Assembly (NCBI GenBank): GCA_963702525.1
Contig: CAVPCY010000018.1
Coordinates: forward strand, 1 to 64,000
Reading direction: 5' to 3'
Source: CAVPCY01 sp963702525
Lineage (GTDB): Bacteria > Actinomycetota > Coriobacteriia > Anaerosomatales > PHET01
DNA: 64,000 nucleotides
Shown here: positions 57,468-64,000 of the stretch, piece by piece
Layout: the number at the start of each line of letters is the position of its first letter
How positions within the stretch are numbered: the stretch's first letter is position 1
Program-made: the position numbers and the translations under genes
Notes under the pieces: model-generated
Told to the model about the DNA's origin: nothing
The model's input: the letters and a program-made list of their open reading frames with translations, nothing else
Databases searched by the model: none

Positions 57468-59219
57468 CCGACCGTATCACCGGCGCCGAGGCGCTCGTGC
57501 GCTGCTTGGAGGCCGAGGGGGTCGACACCGTCTTCGGCTACCCCGGGGGCGTGGCGCTGCCGATCTTCGACGCGCTCTACGACTCGAAGCAGATCCGCAC
57601 GATCCTGCCGCGCCACGAGCAAGGCGCGATGCACATGGGAGACGGATACGCCCGCGCGACGGGCCGCGTCGCCCCGGTCATCGTGACGAGCGGTCCCGGC
57701 GCGACCAACACGATCACGGGTCTTGCGAACGCCTACATGGACTCGATCCCCATGGTCGTGTTCACCGCGCAGGTCTCCCAGGCGGTGCTGGGAACCGATG
57801 CGTTCCAAGAGTCCGACATCACCGGCATCACCCTGCCGATCACCAAGCACAACTACCTGCTCACGAACGCGGCCGAGCTGCCGGAGATCGTCAAGGAGGC
57901 GTTCCACATCGCCACGACCGGGCGCCCCGGCCCGGTGCTCATCGACATCCCGGTCGACGTGAGCAAGGGCGAGCTGGACTTCGAGTACCCGGCGCACGTC
58001 AACCTGCCGGGCTACAAGCCCACGTTCAAGGGGCACAGCAAGCAGATCAAGCAGGCGGTCTCGCTGATCTCGAGGGCCCGCAAGCCGCTGCTCTACGTGG
58101 GTGGCGGCGTGATCGCTGCGGGCGCGCACAAGGAGCTCAAGGACCTCGCGGAGCTCATGCAGATCCCGGTCGTCACCACGATGATGGGCAAGGGCGCGTT
58201 TCCCGAGGACCACCACCTGTGGATCGGCATGCCCGGCATGCACGGCGCCAAGTACACCAACTACGCCATCACCGAGACCGACCTGCTCATCGGCGTGGGC
58301 GTGCGCTTCGACGACCGCGTGACCGGCAAGCTCTCGGCGTTCGCGAGCAAGGCCAAGATCATCCACGTCGACGTCGACCCGGCCGAGATCGGCAAGAACA
58401 AGGCGGTCGACGTGCCCATCGTGGGCGACGCGAAGAACGTGCTCGCGGGGCTCGTCGCCGAGCTTCGCAAGACCGGCGCCGAGCCGCGCACCGAGGCGTG
58501 GGTGAACCTGGTCGACGAGTGGCGCAAGCAGTTCCCGCTGCACTACGCGCCCGAGGGCGACGCTGCTGCACCCGCAGTACGTGGTCGAGCGCGTGAGCGC
58601 GCTCACCGCCGACCGCGAGACGGTCGTGTGCACCGAGGTCGGGCAGAACCAGATGTGGGCGTGCCAGTACTACACGCTGCGCACGCCGCGCTCCTGGGTC
58701 TCCTCGGGAGGGCTGGGCACGATGGGCTTCGGCTTCCCGGCGGCCATCGGTGCGAAGGCCGGCCGGCCCGATGCGCTCGTGCTCGACATCGCGGGCGACG
58801 GTTCGTTCCAGATGAACCTGCAGGAGCTCGCCACCGCGAGCATCAACGACCTGGCGGTCAAGGTCGTCATCCTCAACAACGGCTACCTGGGCATGGTGCG
58901 GCAGTGGCAGGAGCTGTTCTACGGGAAGCGCTACGCCTCGAGCGTGCTGCCGCAGGACTGCCCCGACTTCGTGAAGCTCGCCGAGGCGTACGGATGTCTC
59001 GGGCTTCGAGTCACCAAGCCCGACGAGGTCGACGCCGCGCTCAAGGCCGCGTTCGACTACGAGGGCACCGCGATCGTGGACTGCCGAGTGGTGGGCGAGG
59101 AGTGCGTGTACCCGATGGTCGCACCGGGCGGAAGCATCGACGAGATGCTCGGCGGCGTGCCGGGGTGTCCGGTGTCCGAGATGCTCGACGACGATCTGCT
59201 TGAGGAGGTGTGGGAGTGA
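57464..59219 (+). CDS. ilvB: Acetolactate synthase large subunit (one frameshift)
   Basis: IlvB is the thiamine-diphosphate enzyme making acetolactate or acetohydroxybutyrate. The catalytic glutamate is in L-P-R-H-E-Q-G-A near residue 50, with F-G-Y-P-G-G near residue 24. The ThDP motif G-D-G-S-F-Q-M-N lies near residue 447. One extra G after GAC at about 58562 shifts the frame; repaired it reads L-L-H-P-Q-Y-V-V-E-R-V. Repaired length is about 584 aa. It is the second gene in the T-box operon and overlaps ilvN by one base (TGATG). Confidence 0.95.
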
Positions 59220-59704
59220 TGAAGCACACCCTGTCCGTGGTCGTCGAGAACAAGCCGGGCGTGCTGACGCGCGTGGCCTCGCTGTTCGCGCGGCGCGGGT
59301 TCAACATCGACTCTCTGGCCGTGGGAACGACCGAGGACCCGACGCTGTCCAGGATCACGATCGTGTGCTCGGCGGCGGACGTCCCGCTCGAGCAGATCAC
59401 CAAGCAGGTCTACAAGCTCATCAACGTGATCAAGGTCCACGACCTCGACCCGGCCGACTCGGTCGAACGCGAGCTGGTGCTGTTCAAGATCAACGCGGCA
59501 CCCGAGCGGCGGCACGAGATCATCGAGATCGCGAACGTCTTCCGAGCCAAGATCGTGGACGTCGGCAAGAACTCGGTGACCATCGAGGCGACCGGCGCGA
59601 CCGACAAGATCGACGCCATGGAGGACCTGTTCAGGGCGTACGGCATCAAGGAGATGGCGCGAACCGGCAAGATCGCGCTCGCCAGAGGCGGGCGCGAGAG
59701 CTAG
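59219..59704 (+). CDS. ilvN: Acetolactate synthase regulatory subunit
   Basis: This 161-aa protein has an N-terminal ACT domain starting L-S-V-V-V-E-N-K-P-G-V-L-T-R-V-A with G-F-N-I-D-S-L-A-V-G near residue 30, the valine-binding turn. A C-terminal domain follows with F-R-A-K-I-V-D-V near residue 103. It activates IlvB and confers feedback inhibition. ATG 59219 overlaps the ilvB stop; GAGGAGG lies about 10 nt upstream. The frame is intact, unlike its neighbours. Confidence 0.96.
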   Translation: MKHTLSVVVENKPGVLTRVASLFARRGFNIDSLAVGTTEDPTLSRITIVCSAADVPLEQITKQVYKLINVIKVHDLDPADSVERELVLFKINAAPERRHEIIEIANVFRAKIVDVGKNSVTIEATGATDKIDAMEDLFRAYGIKEMARTGKIALARGGRES

Positions 59705-59810
59705 CAGGCACACACGCGACGCCGCGACATGCGGGACGGCGTTGCGCGAGGAGCGGTACGAGGGAACAACCGGTCGGGAGACCGAAGCGAAAGGAAGGCG
59801 ACACACCACG

Positions 59811-60810
59811 ATGGCGACCATCTACTACGACAGCGACTGCGACCCTTCGATCATCAAGGGGCGCAAGGTTGCGATCATCGGGTACGGCAGCCAGGGTCAC
59901 GCGCACGCGCTCAACCTGCACGACTCGGGCGTGGACGTGCGCGTGGGGCTGCGCTCCAGCTCGGCGAGCTGGGACAAGGCGCGCGAGGCGGGACTCAAGG
60001 TCATGACGGTGCGCGAGGCGGCCGCCGAGGCGGACGTGATCATGATCCTCACGCCCGGACGAGACCCAGGCGCACACGTACTACTCGGAGATCCACGAGT
60101 CGATGACGCGAGGGCAAGGCGCTCGCGTTCGCCCACGGCTTCAACATCCACTTCCAGCAGATCGAGCCGCCGGCAGGGCTGCGACGTCATCATGATCGCG
60201 CCGAAGGGCCCGGGCCACATGGTCCGCCGGGTCTACACGGAAGGGCTCCGGCGTGCCCAACCTCATCGCGATCCACAGCGATGCGACCGGGAAGCGCGAA
60301 GGACCTCGCGCTCTCCTACGCGTGGGGCATCGGCGGGGCGCGCTCGGGCATCATCGAGTCCACCTTCCAAGAGGAGACCGAGACCGATCTGTTCGGCGAG
60401 CAGGCGGTGCTCTGCGGCGGTCTGACGCACCTGATCGAGGCGGGCTTCGAGACGCTCGTCGAGGCCGGCTACCAGCCCGAGATCGCGTACTTCGAGTGCA
60501 TGCACGAGGTCAAGCTCATCGTCGACCTGCTCTACGAGGGCGGCATGGCCAAGATGCGCGACTCGATCTCGAACACCGCCGAGTACGGCGACTACTACAC
60601 CGGTCCCAACATCGTCACCGACGCCACGCGAGACGCGATGGCCGAGACGCTGTGGAACATCCAGAACGGCAAGTTCGCGCGCGACTGGATCGCCGAGAAC
60701 AAGGCCGGCCAGGCGCACTTCAAGGCGATGCGCCGCATCCACGCCGAGTCTCTGATCGAGGACGTGGGCGGCGAACTGCGCTCATGTTCACCTGGATCAA
60801 GCGCGACTAG
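59811..60810 (+). CDS. ilvC: Ketol-acid reductoisomerase (six frameshifts)
   Basis: IlvC isomerises and reduces acetolactate with NADPH. ATG 59811 begins the intact nucleotide motif V-A-I-I-G-Y-G-S-Q-G-H-A-H-A. After about 60057 the frame changes repeatedly: +1 near 60057, 60112, 60177, 60243 and 60293, and -1 near 60783. Corrected, it reads F-A-H-G-F-N-I-H-F, then A-P-K-G-P-G-H-M-V-R and G-N-A-K-D-L-A-L-S-Y-A. The acidic metal-site helix E-T-E-T-D-L-F-G-E-Q and the end W-I-K-R-D follow. Repaired length is about 331 aa, normal for class I. Order ilvB-N-C is standard. Confidence 0.93.
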
Positions 60811-60866
60811 CTCTCGTGCGCTCAGCGCATCGGAGCACGCAAGGACTAGGACGGGGAGCGCACACG

Positions 60867-62013
60867 ATGCAGAAGAAGTACCTGATGACGCCGGGGCCGA
60901 CCCCGGTACCCGCCGAGATAATGCTGGCGATGGCGGCGCCGATGATCCATCACCGCACGCCGGACTTCTCGGCAGCGTTCAAGGCGGCCATCGACAACCT
61001 CAAGTACGTGTTCCAGACGCAAGGCGACGTGTTGCTGTTCGCCTGCTCGGGCACGGGCGTGATGGAGGCCTCGATCGCCAACTGCTTCAGTGCGGGCGAC
61101 ACGGCGATCGTGTGCCGCAACGGCAAGTTCGGCGACCGGCAGAAGCAGATCTGCGAGACGTACGGCGTCAACGTCGTCGATCTCGCGTACGAGTGGACGC
61201 AGGTGGTCGATCCGGCCGACATCGCGACCGCGCTTGCCGAGAACCCCGGGGTGCGCGGCGTCATCGTCACGCAGTCCGAGACCTCGAGCGGCGTGCTCAA
61301 CGACGTGCAGGCCATCGGCGCGATCGTGCGCGAGTATCCCGACACGGTGCTCATCGTCGACTCGATCACCGGCATCGGCGCCGTGGAGTGCAAGACCGAC
61401 GAGTGGGGCCTCGACGTCGTGATGACCGGCTCGCAGAAGGGGCTCATGCTTCCGCCGGGGCTCGCCGCGTGCACGGTGAGCGAGAAGGCGTGGCGCGCCT
61501 ACGAGCGCTCGAACCTGCCCAAGTACTACTTCGACTGGATGAAGTACAAGAAGAACGTCGAGAAGGACACCACGCCCTTCACGCCGGCGGTCTCGCTCGT
61601 GCTGGGACTGAACCAGGCGCTCGCGATGATCCGCGAGGAAGGCATCAGCAACACCATCGCCCGCCACGGCCGGCTCGCCGAGGCGACCCGCAAGGGCTGC
61701 GAGGCGCTCGGCCTGAAGCTGTTCGCTCCGCCTGAAGGGCGCGGCAGCGCGGTCACGCCGGTCTGGGTGCCCGGAGGGCGTCGACGGCAAGGCGATCGTC
61801 AAGACGATGAAGGACAAGTACGGCGTCACCATCGCCGGTGGTCAGGACGACTACGCGGGGCGCATCTTCCGCATCGGCCACCTGGGCTACTTCGGCGAGT
61901 TCGACATCATCACCACGCTCGCCGCGCTCGAGATGACGCTTGCGGGCCTTGGCTACGACTTCGAACGCGGAGCGGGCATCAGCGCCGCCGAGTCAGTATT
62001 CATGGAAGGGTAG
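60867..62013 (+). CDS. Class V aminotransferase, serine-pyruvate/alanine-glyoxylate type (one frameshift)
   Basis: This PLP enzyme of about 381 aa shows the family start M-T-P-G-P-T-P-V-P near residue 8. F-A-C-S-G-T-G-V-M-E-A-S lies near residue 55, D-S-I-T-G-I-G-A near residue 160 and the PLP-lysine motif T-G-S-Q-K-G-L-M-L-P near residue 188. One extra G at about 61772 shifts the frame; repaired it reads W-V-P-E-G-V-D-G-K. It lies directly before serA. In several lineages such enzymes act as phosphoserine aminotransferase, which is plausible here. Confidence 0.92.
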
Positions 62014-62020
62014 GGGACTC

Positions 62021-63602
62021 ATGAAGGTACTTGTCGCCGAGAAGATCGCCGACTCCGGCATCGAGCTGCTCAAGGGCGAGTTCGACGTCGACGTCCGCAC
62101 CGACCTCACTCCCGAGCAACTCGTCGCGGAGATACCCGCCTACGACGCCCTGATCGTACGCTCGGCCACGCGTGCCACGCGCGAGGTCATCGAGGCGGGC
62201 ACCAACCTCAAGATCATCGGACGTGCCGGCGTGGGCGTGGACAACGTCGACGTCGACGCGGCCACCGAGCGCGGCATCATCGTGTGCAACGCCCCCACGT
62301 CCAACATCGTGTCGGCCGCCGAGCAGACGATGGCGCTCATGCTCGCGATGGCGCGCAAGACGCCGCAGGCCAACGCGTCGCATGAAGCAGGGCAAGTGGG
62401 AGCGCTCGAAGTTCACCGGCGCCGAGCTCTACGAGAAGACGCTCGCGATCTTCGGCCTGGGCCGCATCGGCTCGCTCGTGGCCGAGCGTGCGCGCTCCTT
62501 CGGCATGAACCTCATCGGCTACGACCCCTACATCTCGGAGAACCGTGCTGCCGAGATGGGCATCACCGTCTACGAGAAGGTCGACGACATCTTGCCGCTG
62601 GCCGACTTCATCACGGTGCACCTGCCCAAGACCAAAGAGACGATCGGGATGTTCGGCGCCGAGCAGTTCGCCAAGATGCGTGACGGCGTGAGGCTCGTGA
62701 ACACGGCGCGCGGCGGCATCTACCAGATGGATGCGCTGGCGGACGCTCTCAAGTCCGGCAAGGTCGCAGGTGCCGCCATCGACGTGTTCGAGGTCGAGCC
62801 GTGCACCGACTCGCCACTCATCGGGATCGACAACGCGATCCTCACGCCGCACCTGGGCGCCTCCACGAGCGAGGCGCAGGACCGCGCCGGCGAGCAGATC
62901 GCCGAGTACGTCGCCGCCGGGCTGGGCGGCCACATGGTGCCCACGGCGGTCAACATCGCGCCGGTCCCACCCGAGGTGCTCGAGAAGGTCGGGCCCTACA
63001 TCCCGCTCGCCGAGGACCTGGGCAGCATGGTCGCGCAGGTGGCCCGAGGCGGCATCGACTCGCTCGACGTCGAGTTCGTGGGCGCACTTGCCGACGTCGA
63101 CACGCGCATCGTGCGCACCGCGGTCCTCAAGGGTCTGCTCACGGTCGTGGGCGCCGAGTCGGTCAACTTCGTGAACGCGGACTTCTACGCCGAGCAGCGC
63201 GGAATCGGCGTGACCGAGATCAACCGCCCCGAGACGCACGACTACGTGTCGCTGATCAGGCTTCGGGCGCACACGCCCAAGGGCCCCATCGAGATCGGTG
63301 CGACGCTCGTTGGCAAGAAGGACGAGCCGCGTCTGGTGAGCCTGTACGAGTACAACATCGACATGATCCCCACCAAGTACATGGCGTTCTTCGTGTATGA
63401 GGACCGCCCGGGCATGATCGGCAAGGTCGGTACGCTTCTGGGTCTGGCCGACGTCAACATCGGTTCGATGCAGGTGGGTCGTACGGTGGCAGGCGGTCAG
63501 GCGCTCATGGGCATCAACGTCGACACGCCGGTGTCGCGCTCGCTGCTCGACAAGATCGTGGCCGAGGCCGGCATCAACGACGCGTGGAGCGTCGAGCTGT
63601 AG
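62021..63602 (+). CDS. serA: D-3-phosphoglycerate dehydrogenase (one frameshift)
   Basis: SerA oxidises 3-phosphoglycerate in the first step of serine synthesis. ATG 62021 starts K-V-L-V-A-E-K-I-A. The NAD motif G-L-G-R-I-G-S-L-V near residue 145, N-T-A-R-G-G near residue 227 and catalytic H-L-G-A-S-T near residue 278 are present, followed by the long C-terminal ASB and ACT domains. One extra base at about 62380 shifts the frame before the NAD domain. Repaired length is about 526 aa, the long SerA form. The aminotransferase gene ends 7 nt upstream. Confidence 0.95.
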
Positions 63603-63604
63603 CG

Positions 63605-64000
63605 ATGACGGCGAAGTCCGCAGCAGCTAGCACCGGCGGCCCAGGCCCCGTCGCCGCCCGCATCTCAGGCGCGCTCGCTGCGTACGGGTCCGCTCCGCGC
63701 GTGGCGCTTCGTGCTGGCGCTGCTCGTCGCCGTGCTCACGTACTGGACGACCGCCGGCGGGCTGATCACGCTGCTGCCCGGCGCGCAGGTCGCGCTCGTG
63801 GTGGGCGTGAGCGCCGCGCTCGTCGCGCCGGAGTGGTGGCTTGCCGCGATCGCGGCTGGCGTCGCGTGTCTGCTCGGCATCGTGACCGGTCCCGCGAACA
63901 TGTGGTTCACCGGCCTGCCGTCGCTCTCTGCCCGCAGCGCTCGTGGGCTGGGCCGCCCTGTCGGCTGCGGTGGCCGCAGGAGTGTGGTGGCTGCTGTCGC
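63605..64000 (+). CDS. Membrane protein, partial at window end (two frameshifts)
   Basis: ATG 63605 lies 2 nt after serA. The first 25 codons are Ala/Gly/Pro-rich. One indel near 63690 moves the frame into W-R-F-V-L-A-L-L-V-A-V-L-T-Y-W-T-T and further helices (V-A-L-V-V-G-V-S-A-A-L-V, A-G-V-A-C-L-L-G-I-V). A second shift near 63928 leads to P-A-A-L-V-G-W-A-A-L-S-A-A-V. At least three helices are visible before the window ends. No family was recognised. Confidence 0.55.
   Translation, partial: MTAKSAAASTGGPGPVAARISGALAAYGSAPRVALRAGAARRRAHVLDDRRRADHAAARRAGRARGGRERRARRAGVVACRDRGWRRVSARHRDRSREHVVHRPAVALCPQRSWAGPPCRLRWPQECGGCCR

Noticed and set aside
55795..60810. Programmed ribosomal frameshifting as the cause of the broken ilv genes
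   Set aside because: There are too many sites, without slippery heptamers or a common downstream structure, and they occur in genes not known to use frameshifting. Sequence error is simpler.

Overview
The window is GC-rich, densely coded bacterial chromosome. It looks like an anaerobic or respiratory actinobacterium of Coriobacteriia/OPB41 type. That placement is inferred from gene content: two DegV proteins, a NuoCD fusion, a COG2403 'cyclic 2,3-diphosphoglycerate synthetase'-like GTPase, several multihaem cytochromes and a T-box. No 16S or other phylogenetic marker is present. I saw no tRNA, rRNA, CRISPR array, insertion sequence or prophage gene.

Layout. 0.2-6.0 kb: a giant secreted beta-propeller/FnIII protein. 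6.2-8.5 kb: gatB and a ZIP-family metal transporter. 8.5-18.8 kb (minus strand): a small membrane protein, then the whole membrane and connecting part of respiratory complex I (nuoA, B, CD, H, I, J, K, M, L, N) without nuoE/F/G. 19-21.8 kb: DegV, a small membrane protein, a thermonuclease lipoprotein and a second small membrane protein related to the one at 8.6 kb. 21.9-24.4 kb (minus): a PhoR/PhoB-like two-component pair. 24.6-31.2 kb (plus): a seven-gene respiratory cluster with a tetrahaem cytochrome, a Tat-exported four-cluster ferredoxin, an NrfD-like quinol subunit and four large multihaem cytochromes, about 45 predicted c-type haems in total. 31.4-45 kb: NAD salvage (pncB-pncA), PH-domain proteins, the COG2403 GTPase, a second DegV, a flavin reductase, a GNAT enzyme and a beta-hydroxyacid dehydrogenase. 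45-55 kb: NYN nuclease, NlpC-like protein, RlmKL, YihY, leuC-leuD, a HEAT-like protein, an isocitrate-type dehydrogenase and a TolB-like protein. 55.3-64 kb: a promoter and T-box leader followed by ilvD-ilvB-ilvN-ilvC, a class V aminotransferase, serA and the start of a membrane protein.

How the parts fit. Complex I without its NADH module suggests proton pumping fed by ferredoxin or another donor. The FeS-NrfD-multihaem cluster could move quinol electrons outward to a cell-surface or extracellular acceptor. A shared 11-bp-spaced direct repeat lies in front of the two-component/cytochrome divergent region and in front of both related small membrane genes, which suggests a PhoB-like regulon. 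The T-box couples branched-chain amino acid synthesis, and probably serine synthesis, to tRNA charging.

Quality warning. About 45 single-base frameshifts break otherwise well conserved genes. Most lie after about 42.9 kb and most are +1 insertions of G or C. Restoring the frame returns nearly every gene to normal family length, so I read them as sequence or assembly errors. Coordinates below span the repaired genes.
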